A stretch of 49,050 bases of DNA from Nitrospirota bacterium (lineage in GTDB: Bacteria > Nitrospirota > Nitrospiria > JACQBW01), in contig JACQBW010000020.1 in assembly GCA_016194305.1 (NCBI GenBank), positions 1 through 49,050 of the forward strand. The letters are read 5' to 3'. Below the pieces are notes generated by a model. That model saw nothing but the letters and a program-made list of their open reading frames with translations. It did not search any database and was not told where the DNA came from. How positions within the stretch are numbered: the first letter of the stretch is position 1; each line of letters opens with the position of its first letter. The translations under genes were made by a program, and so were the position numbers. Below are positions 10,022 through 18,698 of the stretch, piece after piece.

Positions 10022-10480
10022 TTAAAAAATCTGCACGATCAGTTCGATTTCAACGGGAGCATTCAGCGGGAGCTCGGCGGCTCCCACCGCGGTGCGTGCG
10101 TGTTTTCCTTTTTCGCCGAATATTTCCACAAGGAGTAACGAAGCACCATTCAGCACCTGCGGTTGTTGGGTAAAACCTTCGTACGAGGCAACAAAGCCCC
10201 CAAGCCGGACAAACTGTTTGACTTCGTCCAGGCTCCCGATCTCTCTTTTAAGGATCGCCAGAACATTTAATAATGCCTGACGGGAACATGCTATCCCCTG
10301 TTCAACGTTCACCTCTTTTCCAACTTTTCCCTGAAAAAGCAGTTTTCCCTCTTTCAAGGGGAGCGTCCCGCTTAAAAAAACCAGATCGCCCATCCTGACC
10401 GCCGGAATATAGGCTGCCACCGGTTCCGGAGGTACTGGCAGGATAATATTCAACTTAAGTAATTTTTCGTCTATGGTCAT
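10022..10480 (-). CDS. RidA family protein (YjgF/YER057c/UK114)
   Basis: RidA-type proteins form trimers that hydrolyse reactive enamine/imine intermediates made by PLP enzymes. 152 residues, slightly longer than canonical RidA (about 130) and of the subgroup with an N-terminal extension. The conserved Arg lies in HARTAVGAAELPLNAPVEIE near the C-terminus, with DLVFLSGTLPL and ACSRQALLNVLAIL before it. GGAAAAGGAT precedes the ATG. It is the last gene of the HIT-HAD-ABC operon, 46 nt after the permease gene. Whether it has deaminase activity or belongs to the divergent Rid subgroups cannot be judged. Confidence 0.85.
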   Translation of the reverse strand: MTIDEKLLKLNIILPVPPEPVAAYIPAVRMGDLVFLSGTLPLKEGKLLFQGKVGKEVNVEQGIACSRQALLNVLAILKREIGSLDEVKQFVRLGGFVASYEGFTQQPQVLNGASLLLVEIFGEKGKHARTAVGAAELPLNAPVEIELIVQIF

Positions 10481-10526
10481 ATCCTTTTCCTTTCTGACCG
10501 TTCAGAAGAGTCATGTGTCAGCAATA

Positions 10527-11318
10527 TTATTCGCCGCTTTTGAGAAGCAGCCCCTTTTCTCTCACTTCCCTGAGCATCCAGGAGAAAAAGAGTATCGCCA
10601 TCAAGATATACAATCCATTCAACAGAAAGGCAATTTCCAATTCCTTGAACGAAACCGAACCGCGTGCCACGACCGCTCTCATCCCTTCGAATGTATGGGA
10701 AGCCGGAATCCACCAGGCAATCTTCTGCAGAAAAGGTGGCAGGACAGACACCGGATAAAAAACTGCGGAAACAGGCTGGAACAGAAAAGCCAGGCCCCAG
10801 GCAAGAACTTCCGCTTCCTGACCAAACCGAAGAATCGCCCCTGTGGTCATAATTCCGATGGCCCAACCCATTAAAATCAAATTCAGCACGAGAAAAAAGA
10901 GCGGTGGGCCGAGAGAAAAAATATTGTAAGAATAAAAAAACATGGCGAGTGTCAGAGTCACCAGAAAGGTGGTCACAACCTTGAAAAGGCTCACGACCAG
11001 GGTTCCCATAATAAATTCAACCGGAGTCAACGGAGAAACAAAGAGATTCAGTAAATTTCTCGACCAGACCTCTTCCAGAAATGAAATGGAAATGCCCTGT
11101 TGGGCGCGAAAAAATATATCCCACAAGATAAGGGCTCCGATAAAAAAAGAGACAAAAAAGGGAAGTGCGGATTGATATTTTTGAAGATAGACCGTAACGA
11201 AGCCCCAGACCATAAGATCTAGAACCGGCCAGTAGATAATTTCCATTATTCGGGTCGGGCTTCTCTTGTAAAGGGAAAGATGCCGATAAACAATTGCGTT
11301 GATTCTATAGAGTTTCAT
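10527..11318 (-). CDS. ABC-2 type transporter permease
   Basis: Inner-membrane subunit of an ABC exporter of the ABC-2 (NodJ/DrrB-like) class. 263 residues with about six hydrophobic segments; the N-terminal amphipathic region (VYRHLSLYKRSPTRIMEIIYWP) and the loop WSRNLLNLFVSPLTPVEFI are typical, as is FYPVSVLPPFLQKIAWWIPASHTFEGMR. The start overlaps the ATPase gene stop by 4 nt (ATGA), so the two form one transporter. Substrate is not evident; relatives export polysaccharides, drugs or lipids. Confidence 0.88.
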   Translation of the reverse strand: MKLYRINAIVYRHLSLYKRSPTRIMEIIYWPVLDLMVWGFVTVYLQKYQSALPFFVSFFIGALILWDIFFRAQQGISISFLEEVWSRNLLNLFVSPLTPVEFIMGTLVVSLFKVVTTFLVTLTLAMFFYSYNIFSLGPPLFFLVLNLILMGWAIGIMTTGAILRFGQEAEVLAWGLAFLFQPVSAVFYPVSVLPPFLQKIAWWIPASHTFEGMRAVVARGSVSFKELEIAFLLNGLYILMAILFFSWMLREVREKGLLLKSGE

Positions 11319-12043
11319 GGGCGGACTGTCTCTCGGGAGAGTTTCAGAAAAACCTCTTCAAGCGTATCCTTTTTAAATTGTTGAATGACCTCCAGCGGCG
11401 TCCCGTCTGCAATAACTTCTCCCCGGTTCATAAAGAGGATCCGGTCGGAAATGGTTTCGATTTCCTGCATGTTATGCGAAGTGTATACGATGGTGCATCC
11501 AGACTCTTTCTTCAATGCCATCAGAATCTCCCGGACATGTTCGGCCATGTCCGGATCAAGGCTGGCGGTCGGTTCGTCAAGAAATAAAATTCGTGGTCGA
11601 TTTAAGAGGGCTTTTGCCAAATTCAACCGGGACAATTGCCCGGTCGAAAGTTCCCTCGTGAGGCGGTTTTGAAACTGCGTAAGCTCGCAGAGCTTTAACA
11701 AATCCGAGATTTTCCCCGGATAATTCTTGACATGATATATGCGGGCAAAAAACGTTAAATTTTCCCGCAATGTCAGCGAGAGAGGCATCGAAACATAACT
11801 GGAGGAAAAATTGACCTCGCTGAGAATTGCTTCGCGATTCCGGGTGTAATTTTTTCCAAACAAGGTGATCGTCCCTGATGTAGGAGTCAGGATACCTAAA
11901 ATCATTGCCATCAGGGTTGTCTTACCCGCACCATTGGGACCGAGTAGGCCGAGAATGGCTCCTTCTTCGACTTCAAACGAAACGGAATTGACTGCAACCA
12001 CGTTTTTAAACCGTTTGACAAGATTTTCTACTTTGATAATCAT
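11315..12043 (-). CDS. ABC transporter ATP-binding protein
   Basis: ATPase subunit paired with the ABC-2 permease downstream. 242 residues. Walker A GPNGAGKTT (35-43), signature LSTGQ (132-136), Walker B ILFLDEPTASLDPD (152-165) and the switch His in VYTSHNMQEIE are all intact. The class matches the CcmA/NatA-type exporters. It begins 36 nt after the HAD gene stop. The substrate cannot be deduced. Confidence 0.92.
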   Translation of the reverse strand: MIIKVENLVKRFKNVVAVNSVSFEVEEGAILGLLGPNGAGKTTLMAMILGILTPTSGTITLFGKNYTRNREAILSEVNFSSSYVSMPLSLTLRENLTFFARIYHVKNYPGKISDLLKLCELTQFQNRLTRELSTGQLSRLNLAKALLNRPRILFLDEPTASLDPDMAEHVREILMALKKESGCTIVYTSHNMQEIETISDRILFMNRGEVIADGTPLEVIQQFKKDTLEEVFLKLSRETVRP

Positions 12044-12079
12044 ATCTGAATGCGAACTCCTCTAAAACAGGGGAGCCCC

Positions 12080-12724
12080 TTAACTGAAATCAGAGAGCAG
12101 CTCTTCAAGGGTGTCGATGATTCGTTCCGGATGGTGAGGAAACAGTTCGTCACGGGTATAATTGCCTGTCGTAACAGCATAAATAGAGACACCTGCTCTC
12201 CGACAACATTCAATATCAATCGGTCCGTCTCCAATGTATAAGACATCGCCTGGAAGAAGGTTGAACTTCCTGTTTAGATGATCAATCATTCCCGTATGGG
12301 GTTTTAGCGGGTATCCATCGCCATCTCCGACAACGGCAGAGAGATACGGGAGGAGTTTAAATTCCGTTAAAATATCTCTTGAAAAATCACCGTACTTGTT
12401 AGAAATCACCGCCAGATTCACCCCTTTCCGTGAAAGCGAAGTGACCACATGAAATACGTAAGGGAGAAGATAGGTTTCTTTGAGATACACTTCCTTGTAC
12501 TTTGATCTGAAGTGGACCACCCCCTGCTCGGACCGCTCTTCTCCGACTAGATCAAAAAAAGACTCCTTCAGCCCGCCCCCGACTCTTTTCTTAACCTGAT
12601 CGAGGGAAAGTCTGATAGTTTCGTTCAACTGGCTTAACGCAAAATTATACCCGCTTTGAATTGCAGTAAACGAATCGATCAGGGTCCCATCCAGATCAAA
12701 ATAAACTGCCTTAAATCTGTTCAT
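12080..12724 (-). CDS. HAD-superfamily phosphatase (Gph-like)
   Basis: Haloacid dehalogenase hydrolase acting on small phosphorylated metabolites; the closest pattern is phosphoglycolate phosphatase. Motif I is FDLDGTLIDS (Asp10 nucleophile, Asp12 acid/base), motif II LAVISNKYG, motif III Lys in PLKPHTG and motif IV YIGDGPIDIECCRRAG. An alpha-helical cap lies at about 18-85. The start overlaps the HIT gene stop by 4 nt. Substrate specificity is unproven, so no symbol is given. Confidence 0.85.
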   Translation of the reverse strand: MNRFKAVYFDLDGTLIDSFTAIQSGYNFALSQLNETIRLSLDQVKKRVGGGLKESFFDLVGEERSEQGVVHFRSKYKEVYLKETYLLPYVFHVVTSLSRKGVNLAVISNKYGDFSRDILTEFKLLPYLSAVVGDGDGYPLKPHTGMIDHLNRKFNLLPGDVLYIGDGPIDIECCRRAGVSIYAVTTGNYTRDELFPHHPERIIDTLEELLSDFS

Positions 12725-13158
12725 ATATTATTTCGAATTTTCAAAATCACTTGTACTATTTCCGGTTCCGGAAGATGAAGTGGGTCATGAGGTTTACTCC
12801 AGACCGTATCCGACCAGGCCGGATCATTTTTGAATCTCGGGACAATATGCCAATGAAGATGAGGAACTTTATTTCCTAACAATTCGTAATTGATTTTGTC
12901 CGGTCTAAATGCCCGATGCAACGCCCGTGCAGCGAGCGAAAGATGTTTCGTGTAGAGATTTCTTGGTTCCTCAGCCAAGTCAAACAGTTCTTTGACATGG
13001 GATTTGTATTCAAGAAAACAATATCCTTTGAAAAACTGGTCTTTATTCAGATACAAAACCGAGTCTGAAAATGCAATGATCTCAAAAGGTGATTTTCGTT
13101 TCAGATGACGACAGATCGAGCAACCGGGGACCTGAATCTCTGGATGGGTCATTTTCAT
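12721..13158 (-). CDS. HIT-superfamily nucleotide-binding hydrolase
   Basis: Histidine-triad protein, usually a nucleotide monophosphate hydrolase or transferase. The catalytic triad is HLHWHIVPR (His100, His102, His104). CSICRHLKRKSPFEII at about 13-28 carries a CxxC typical of the HIT proteins with an N-terminal metal site. 145 residues, slightly long for the family. It is the first gene of a five-gene minus operon (HIT-HAD-ABC-permease-RidA). ATG 13152 is an alternative start two codons in. Confidence 0.85.
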   Translation of the reverse strand: MKMTHPEIQVPGCSICRHLKRKSPFEIIAFSDSVLYLNKDQFFKGYCFLEYKSHVKELFDLAEEPRNLYTKHLSLAARALHRAFRPDKINYELLGNKVPHLHWHIVPRFKNDPAWSDTVWSKPHDPLHLPEPEIVQVILKIRNNI

Positions 13159-13192
13159 TTCTTGATAAGATAAGGGAAAAATCCAGCTCTAT

Positions 13193-13211
13193 CAAGGCAA
13201 AACTTGCCTTG
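13193..13211. repeat. 8-bp perfect hairpin followed by T-run, overlapping metF -35 region
   Basis: CAAGGCAA-AAC-TTGCCTTG, then eight T residues from 13217 on the plus strand. It looks like an intrinsic terminator, but no plus-strand gene lies upstream. It could block stray transcription into metF or be an operator. Confidence 0.55.
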
Positions 13212-13238
13212 CATCATTTTTTTTATTTATGTTATGAT
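13209..13238 (+). promoter_or_regulatory. Putative promoter of the MTHFR gene
   Basis: TTGCAT (13209-13214), 18-bp spacer, TATGAT (13233-13238), about 40 nt before ATG 13280. The -35 overlaps the last three bases of the adjacent hairpin. Confidence 0.4.
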
Positions 13239-13279
13239 CCAAAGACTTTGATTTTAAAATGATTTCCTGATGGAAGACC

Positions 13280-14158
13280 ATGAGAAAATTCCAGACCTCG
13301 CTGAAACAAAATAAGTTTGTCGTGACGGCCGAATTTGGCCCTCCAAAAGGGACCGATATCGCCAGTTTAGTTAAAAATGGTCGCGATATCACCGGCTTGG
13401 TTGACGGAGTCAATATTACCGACAATCAGAGCGGCGTGATGAGGGCCTGTCCCCTTGCGATTTCAAAAATATTGATTGATATCGGAATCGACCCCATTCT
13501 CCAGGTGACCTGCCGTGATCGCAACCGGCTTGCGATCCAGTCTGACCTTCTCGGAGCTCATATCCTTGGAATTCGAAATCTTCTCGCCTTAACAGGTGAT
13601 CCTCCTCATATTGGAGATCATAAAGATTCCAAACCCGTATTTGACCTTCAGCTCGATCAGTTGCTCGGAGCGGTTAATTCCTTAAATGCCGGCAAAGATC
13701 TGGCAGGGAATAGTTTGACCAGTCCAACAGAACTTTTCGCTGGAGCTGCGACCACGCCCGAAGCGGATAATTTTGAGCTGGAATGCGCAAAGTTTGAAAA
13801 GAAGATCGAATCCGGAGCTAAATTTTTTCAAACACAGGCGATTTACAATCTCAAAAGATTTGAAGAGTTTATGAAACATGCTCGAAAATTTCAGGTCAAG
13901 GTCATCGCAGGGATCATTCTTCTGAAATCTTCGGGAATGGCATCGTTTATGAACAAATATATTCCTGGAATTAAAGTACCGGAAAAACTCATCGAATCAC
14001 TTGAAAAAGCAGGCAAAGAAAAATCGCTGGACGTGGGAATAGATATCGCTGTCAATACGATTAAGGAGCTCAAAGGAATGTCAGACGGGGTCCATATTAT
14101 GGCGATTAATGCGGAACATCTACTCCCTCAAATCATCCAAAAATCCGGGCTAGCATAG
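13280..14158 (+). CDS. metF: Methylenetetrahydrofolate reductase family protein
   Basis: Reduces 5,10-methylene-THF to 5-methyl-THF, feeding methionine synthesis or a C1 pathway. 292 residues, a TIM barrel with the family pattern: VTAEFGPPKGTD at the N-terminus, LQVTCRDRN in strand 3, LALTGDPPHIGDHKDSKPVFDL (FAD site), and AKFFQTQAIYN. The form resembles the MTHFRs of acetogens and anaerobes more than E. coli MetF, but no MetV or Wood-Ljungdahl gene is adjacent. It is followed at once by a repeat element that starts at the base after its stop codon. Fold confidence is high; pathway role is inferred. Confidence 0.88.
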   Translation: MRKFQTSLKQNKFVVTAEFGPPKGTDIASLVKNGRDITGLVDGVNITDNQSGVMRACPLAISKILIDIGIDPILQVTCRDRNRLAIQSDLLGAHILGIRNLLALTGDPPHIGDHKDSKPVFDLQLDQLLGAVNSLNAGKDLAGNSLTSPTELFAGAATTPEADNFELECAKFEKKIESGAKFFQTQAIYNLKRFEEFMKHARKFQVKVIAGIILLKSSGMASFMNKYIPGIKVPEKLIESLEKAGKEKSLDVGIDIAVNTIKELKGMSDGVHIMAINAEHLLPQIIQKSGLA

Positions 14159-14325
14159 TAGCCTGTTGAAAAAGCCCAAATTTTTTGTTCTCGTCTCTCG
14201 GCAAGCCTCACGTACTTAATATCTACGCTCCGGTTGCCTCCATCCTGCGGCCCACGACCCTCAACCAGAAAATTTAATAGAGGAAGTCCTCGGCAGGGGG
14301 AATTTGGAACTTTTTGAACAGGCTA
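14159..14325 (+). repeat. Structured stop-adjacent repeat, copy A (terminal inverted repeats)
   Basis: 167 bp bounded by TAGCCTGTTGAAAAAG (14159-14174) and its near-complement CTTTTTGAACAGGCTA (14310-14325), one mismatch. Internal blocks shared with copy B: TTGTTCTCGTC, CTCGGCAA, CTCCGGTTGCCTC, CGACCCTCAAC and GAGGAAGTCCTCGGCAG. It begins at the first base after the MTHFR stop codon and ends 13 nt before rarA. No ORF is supported in it. Copies B (42307-42474) and C (40533-40706) are on the minus strand. Confidence 0.85.
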
Positions 14326-14338
14326 TAAGAGCAGAAAA

Positions 14339-15664
14339 ATGGACCTATTTTCAAGAAACGCTAAGAATGATCCCACCAGACCCTTAGCAGACCGTCTTCG
14401 TCCAACCGATTTTAGTGAATTCTTCGGGCAGGAACACCTCCTCGGTCCCGGTAAGTTTTTTTCACCTGAAAATCGAAATCGCCTTCCTTCATCGCTGATT
14501 TTCTGGGGCCCTCCGGGATCAGGTAAAACGACTTTAGCCCAACTGATTGCGAAAATGAGCCAGACCCATCTGGTTACTCTTTCCGCAGTCCAATCCGGAG
14601 TCAAAGAGCTTAGAGAAACATTTTCGGAAGCACGACTGCGCCTGCAGAGTGCCGGCCAGAAGACCATTCTCTTTCTGGACGAGATTCATCGATTTAACAA
14701 AAGCCAACAAGATTCCTTTCTTCCCCATCTTGAAGACGGAACGGTGATCCTCTTCGGAGCAACCACTGAGAATCCGAGTTTTTCACTCAACGCACCCCTC
14801 CTCTCCCGATGTCAAGTCCTTACGCTCAGTTCCCTTGACCGGTCTGAAATCAACAAGATTCTTAAGAGAACCATACAAAATCCTGCATCAGGATTTGTAT
14901 TGCTCAATCTTGTGATTGAAGAGTCGATTGTAGAACAAATTGCAGAATGGGCCGAGGGAGATGCCCGGAGGGCACTCAATCTGCTGGAAGCCTCCATTGC
15001 AGTGGCCAAAACTGAAAATGGGAAGAAAATCGTTACCGAAAAAATTGTCATCGAGGCGGCACAAGGAAGAATTCTCGCCTACGATAAAAAGGGAGAGGAA
15101 CATTACAATACTATTTCGGCTTTTATCAAAAGCATGAGGGCAAGTGATCCGGACGCTTCAGTCTACTGGCTCGCCCGGATGCTGGAAGCAGGTGAAGATC
15201 CTCTCTTTATCGCCCGGCGGATGATCATCTTTGCGTCCGAAGATATTGGCAATGCCGATCCGCAAGCCCTCCAGGTCGCAACCGCCGTTCATCAGGCTTT
15301 CCAGGCGGTAGGCCTTCCGGAAGGTTGGATCCCGTTAAGCCAGGGGGTCATTTATCTTGCCACCGCTCCAAAAAGCAACGCCTCTTATCGGGCTTATTTA
15401 AATGCAAAAGAAGCGATTGCAAAACAAGGAAGCCTTCCCGTTCCTCTCCACCTACGAAAGGCACCCACCTCTCTCATGAAAGAGCTGGGGTATGGCAAGG
15501 AATATCACTACCCCCATACCGAACCGATTGAAGCCGGGAAACAGCATTATCTCCCTGATCAACTCTCTCAAGATCGCTTTTATGAGCCTACGAACGAAGG
15601 TCATGAAAAAACAATCAGAGAAATACTTGAAATAATTAGGAAAAACCGTCCCAAAACAGATTGA
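14339..15664 (+). CDS. rarA: Replication-associated recombination protein A (AAA+ ATPase, MgsA/WRNIP1)
   Basis: Clamp-loader-like AAA+ ATPase that acts at stalled forks. 441 residues, normal length. N-terminal [22 protein letters not shown] is typical of the family; Walker [10 protein letters not shown] (57-65), Walker [22 protein letters not shown], sensor 1 [11 protein letters not shown], and the C-terminal tetramerisation/helical part with YHYPHTEP. The start lies just 13 nt after repeat copy A, with only weak Shine-Dalgarno potential, so its own promoter would have to lie inside or upstream of the repeat. Confidence 0.95.
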   Translation: MDLFSRNAKNDPTRPLADRLRPTDFSEFFGQEHLLGPGKFFSPENRNRLPSSLIFWGPPGSGKTTLAQLIAKMSQTHLVTLSAVQSGVKELRETFSEARLRLQSAGQKTILFLDEIHRFNKSQQDSFLPHLEDGTVILFGATTENPSFSLNAPLLSRCQVLTLSSLDRSEINKILKRTIQNPASGFVLLNLVIEESIVEQIAEWAEGDARRALNLLEASIAVAKTENGKKIVTEKIVIEAAQGRILAYDKKGEEHYNTISAFIKSMRASDPDASVYWLARMLEAGEDPLFIARRMIIFASEDIGNADPQALQVATAVHQAFQAVGLPEGWIPLSQGVIYLATAPKSNASYRAYLNAKEAIAKQGSLPVPLHLRKAPTSLMKELGYGKEYHYPHTEPIEAGKQHYLPDQLSQDRFYEPTNEGHEKTIREILEIIRKNRPKTD

Positions 15665-15732
15665 CTTCAAATGGGTATTGGCTTTAGGCTAGAGACTTAA
15701 TGATGACTTTTATATAAAAAGGAGGAAGTTGA

Positions 15733-16239
15733 ATGAATGAACGGAAAGGTATTATCACCATGCAGGGGAACCCCCTGACTTTATTAGGCCCCGCTCTAAA
15801 GGTTGGAGACAAAGCGCCTGATTTTTCTGTCATTGCAGGGGACTTGTCCCCAGTCACTTTGGCAAACTCAAAAGGGAACGTCCGGCTGCTCAATGTCGTT
15901 CCTTCTCTTGATACCCCGGTCTGCGACGCCCAGACAAGGCGATTTGACCAGGAAGCGGAGAAATTCCCTTCCAATATTGAAGTGCTGACCATTAGTATGG
16001 ATCTTCCGTTTGCCCAGAAAAGATTCTGCAATGCGAATTCCATAAAATCAAAAACGCTCTCTGATTTCAATACAGCCAGTTTCGGTACAAACTATGGCGT
16101 TTTGGTGAAAGAGCTTCGTCTTCTGACCCGCGCAATCTTCGTCGTGGGAGCCGACGACAAAATAAAATACCTGGAGATCGTTCCTGAAATTACCACCCAT
16201 CCTAACTACGACAAGGCATTAGCGGCAGTGAAAGCCTGA
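15733..16239 (+). CDS. tpx: Thiol peroxidase Tpx (atypical 2-Cys peroxiredoxin)
   Basis: Reduces H2O2 and alkyl hydroperoxides using thioredoxin. 168 residues. Peroxidatic Cys64 lies in SLDTPVCDAQTRRF, the Tpx hallmark, and resolving Cys99 in QKRFCNANS. GGAGGAA precedes ATG 15733; an internal ATG (MQGNPLTLLG, codon 10) matches the usual Tpx N-terminus, so the true start may be 15760, although the strong ribosome site favours 15733. A terminator hairpin follows. Confidence 0.95.
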   Translation: MNERKGIITMQGNPLTLLGPALKVGDKAPDFSVIAGDLSPVTLANSKGNVRLLNVVPSLDTPVCDAQTRRFDQEAEKFPSNIEVLTISMDLPFAQKRFCNANSIKSKTLSDFNTASFGTNYGVLVKELRLLTRAIFVVGADDKIKYLEIVPEITTHPNYDKALAAVKA

Positions 16240-16270
16240 ATTGGACAATTAGGAAACTGTTGATGCCTAT

Positions 16271-16306
16271 GGCCCTCTGAACCAAAAATTCAGGGGTCCT
16301 TTTACT
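16271..16306 (+). terminator. Intrinsic terminator of tpx
   Basis: GGCCCTCTGAA / TTCAGGGGTCC pair over about 11 positions (with G-T wobbles) around an ACCAAAAA loop, followed by TTTT on the plus strand. It lies between convergent tpx and the MFS gene, touching the MFS stop codon. Confidence 0.65.
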
Positions 16307-17624
16307 TTTCAACCGATGTGGAGCGAGGATTCTTTTGAAACATCTCTTTGAAGGAGAAAACTTCCACGTGGCGCACTTCCTGTATTCTTGGGAGGAAGGT
16401 GAGATAGACGATGAGTCTTAAAACACCTGATATGAGAAAGAGAAACATCAGATTTGATCTTAAATGGAAATGAATATTTAACAGGGTAAAGGTGTCAGGA
16501 AAAATCTTGGTGAAAAGACCCCCGGTCATCGCTCCCAGAAAGATACCGAGCGCATTGAGCGTACTGTAGACGGCTATACAAACGGCTCTTTTCTCCGAAG
16601 CAACTGCATCAAATACAAAAATTGAAACGCTCAGACTAAAGCCCGCCCAAACGAATCCCGCTAAAAGCTGGATTCCCATGATATAGTAAAAATTGGGAGA
16701 AAATAGCCATAAGATCGGAAGTGCCGGCATGAGAAGCCCGGTGATCTGCAATACTCTTCGGTTCCCAAATCGATCTGAAAAGTTCCCCCAGTATAAATAG
16801 GTCAGGTATTGGCTTACCACACCGGTGCCTACGACGATCATGTACTTAAAATAGGTGAACTGAAGATCATGAAGCATATAAACAGCGAAAAATGGGCCGG
16901 AAACCTGCACTGAAAATGAAATAAGGGCCGAATAGACGACAAATCTTAAGAAATTCGAATTCTTAAAATACCGATAAAAATCTCCCAGATAAAATTTTTC
17001 TCTTTCCTGATTGAGTGGAAGTTCATCCATCTTCCTGAGATAGAGGAAAGAAGCCCCTCTAAATAAAGCCGCGATTGTAAAAATGATGACAAACCCTGAT
17101 ACCGGAGTGGCGCTGTTGCGGGTTTCATCTAAAATGACACCTCCCAGGAAAAGTGCTGTGAATGAACTCAAACTCATAATCTTGGTTCTTTTACCAAAAT
17201 AATTCCCCCTTTGATCAATCGGTACGAGGTCACCCATCAGACTGTTCCAGGGCGGACTGGCCAGGTTTCCCAGTAGAAAATAGAGAGAGGTTCCGAGGAG
17301 GAGAAAAAGAACCGCATGTTGAGGAATCAGAACAGGAAGCCAGAGCAATGGAAGCCAGGCGACCGCCTGGAATCCGACTCCTGCGAGAATGAGCTGTTTA
17401 CGGTTGCTTAAACCGGCAAGCAGGTACGCGGAAATGATCTGAAAAAACGCGCCAAACAATTGAGGAACCGAAACGATAAGTCCAATCTGTGCGTTGGTCG
17501 CCTTTAAAAATAAGGCAAAGGGGATTAAATAGCTCTCTCCGATCCCAACCATCATGGAATAGCAGGCGCCATCCTTTATCCCGTAGGAAAGGTTCTTTTC
17601 TAAATCTAGTTTTTTTTGCTGCAA
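16302..17624 (-). CDS. Major facilitator superfamily transporter
   Basis: 440 residues with about 12 hydrophobic helices. A loop-2/3-like pattern GLIVSVPQLFGAFFQII and the middle loop ERFGNRR-like stretch SDRFGNRRVLQI (between helices 8 and 9) support MFS. No substrate motif is recognised. The start is TTG at 17624 with only GGAAA upstream; no in-frame ATG gives a complete first helix. Located 157 nt downstream of the FmdE gene on the same strand. Confidence 0.82.
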   Translation of the reverse strand: MQQKKLDLEKNLSYGIKDGACYSMMVGIGESYLIPFALFLKATNAQIGLIVSVPQLFGAFFQIISAYLLAGLSNRKQLILAGVGFQAVAWLPLLWLPVLIPQHAVLFLLLGTSLYFLLGNLASPPWNSLMGDLVPIDQRGNYFGKRTKIMSLSSFTALFLGGVILDETRNSATPVSGFVIIFTIAALFRGASFLYLRKMDELPLNQEREKFYLGDFYRYFKNSNFLRFVVYSALISFSVQVSGPFFAVYMLHDLQFTYFKYMIVVGTGVVSQYLTYLYWGNFSDRFGNRRVLQITGLLMPALPILWLFSPNFYYIMGIQLLAGFVWAGFSLSVSIFVFDAVASEKRAVCIAVYSTLNALGIFLGAMTGGLFTKIFPDTFTLLNIHFHLRSNLMFLFLISGVLRLIVYLTFLPRIQEVRHVEVFSFKEMFQKNPRSTSVEK

Positions 17625-17780
17625 TTTCCAACCCGATCAAATAGAGGTGAACCGATAGGACGTCATAGTCTGGAAGATTCCATCAGGTATCCCTTTTAAT
17701 ATATCCGACGAAATTCAAACCGTAAAGGAGCAAAACTGATTGCGGGGAGAGCCGATACGAAAGAATCCAAATATTTTGAT

Positions 17781-18389
17781 TTAGGTCCATTTTTTTCGTT
17801 CAAGCAGTATTTCCCGGCATTCCTTGCAGACCTTTTTCTTATCTATCTCCTGCAGGCGCCCTTCATGGGTAAACTCACCGCATTGACCGCAAGGCTTTGC
17901 TTTATACTTTCCGACTTTGGGCGGGGGGGCCAGCTTTATCTTTTTAACTCTAAAAAGTTTATCTTCCGGAAGAGTGAGTATTTCCTGAAGTTTTTGGTCC
18001 AGCTCTTTTTGAAACTCCGCGCGCTGTTCCGGGGTTGAGCCGGGACCGGTCATCGCTTTTCTACGTGCACTGTGGGAACCATCTGGATCAAATGTCTCCC
18101 AATAATGGCAATATATCCGGACGGCATTTTGTGTTTTCGTGTTTTGAAGGAGGTAGACCGGCTTTCCGGTTGCCGTCATCATGAGATTTCTTTTCCCAAG
18201 CGTGCATCCTGTATATTCCTGAATCGCATCGACTGCACAGGTTTCATTTTCTACCATCGCCACCACTTCTTTCATATTCTTTAGCTCATTGCCCATTTCT
18301 CTGACCGCCGCAACGGATATACGGTATCCCATCGCGATATCGAGACAGAGATGACCGTGAAATGCGACTACTTCTTCAAACGTTTTCAT
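17781..18389 (-). CDS. FmdE-family protein with C-terminal zinc ribbon
   Basis: Named after the E subunit of formylmethanofuran dehydrogenase, but widespread in bacteria without that enzyme; the function there is unknown. Core signature is FHGHLCLDIAMGYR (10-23) and ETCAVDAIQEYTGCTLGKRNL (Cys51, Asp54, Cys62). The C-terminal ribbon has CGQC (167-170) and CKEC (188-191). 202 residues, typical length. GAGGAAAAG precedes the ATG. It lies 35 nt after an 81-aa unknown and near a SagB-like gene, suggesting a shared transcript. No methanofuran enzyme genes are present in the window, so a C1 role should not be assumed. Confidence 0.88.
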   Translation of the reverse strand: MKTFEEVVAFHGHLCLDIAMGYRISVAAVREMGNELKNMKEVVAMVENETCAVDAIQEYTGCTLGKRNLMMTATGKPVYLLQNTKTQNAVRIYCHYWETFDPDGSHSARRKAMTGPGSTPEQRAEFQKELDQKLQEILTLPEDKLFRVKKIKLAPPPKVGKYKAKPCGQCGEFTHEGRLQEIDKKKVCKECREILLERKKWT

Positions 18390-18424
18390 CTTTTCTTTTC
18401 CTCACTCAACATTAAATAGATCGA

Positions 18425-18670
18425 TTATTCTTTCATGGATTCAAGCGTTTCCTTGATTTGTTCCTCTACTTCACTTCGAATGATATGATCGGCTGAAAGA
18501 TCAAGAAGGTCATCTTCAGATACAGACATGAACTTCCGCGCTTTCTTCCGCGTTAAAGAGATCAAAAAATTACCGTTGGATGGCGCCACTGGAATAACCG
18601 CCTCGACAGCTGAATCAATCTGCTTCAGGATCTGTAAAAACTGGGTCCTTCCCTCTTCAAAATCATCCAT
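18425..18670 (-). CDS. Hypothetical 81-aa protein
   Basis: Not recognised. Small, mostly helical, acidic at both ends: MDDFEEGRTQFLQILKQ and SEVEEQIKETLESMKE, with a middle basic patch TRKKARKF. ATG 18670 has AGAGG 6 nt upstream (AGAGGTTTAAAATG), whereas the longer reading from 18793 would overlap the SagB-like gene by 95 nt. It sits between the SagB-like and FmdE genes with gaps of 28 and 35 nt, so it is very likely expressed. It has no Cys and no membrane segment. Confidence 0.6.
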   Translation of the reverse strand: MDDFEEGRTQFLQILKQIDSAVEAVIPVAPSNGNFLISLTRKKARKFMSVSEDDLLDLSADHIIRSEVEEQIKETLESMKE

Positions 18671-18698
18671 TTTAAACCTCTTTTCCTTCATAAATGCC

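Noticed and set aside
10473-10874. ORFs on both strands around 10.5-10.9 kb
   Set aside because: They are other frames of the ABC-2 permease gene, which has membrane helices and operon context.
14159-14325. Insertion sequence interpretation of repeat copy A
   Set aside because: No transposase ORF and no flanking direct repeat of clear length; kept as a structured repeat of unknown origin.
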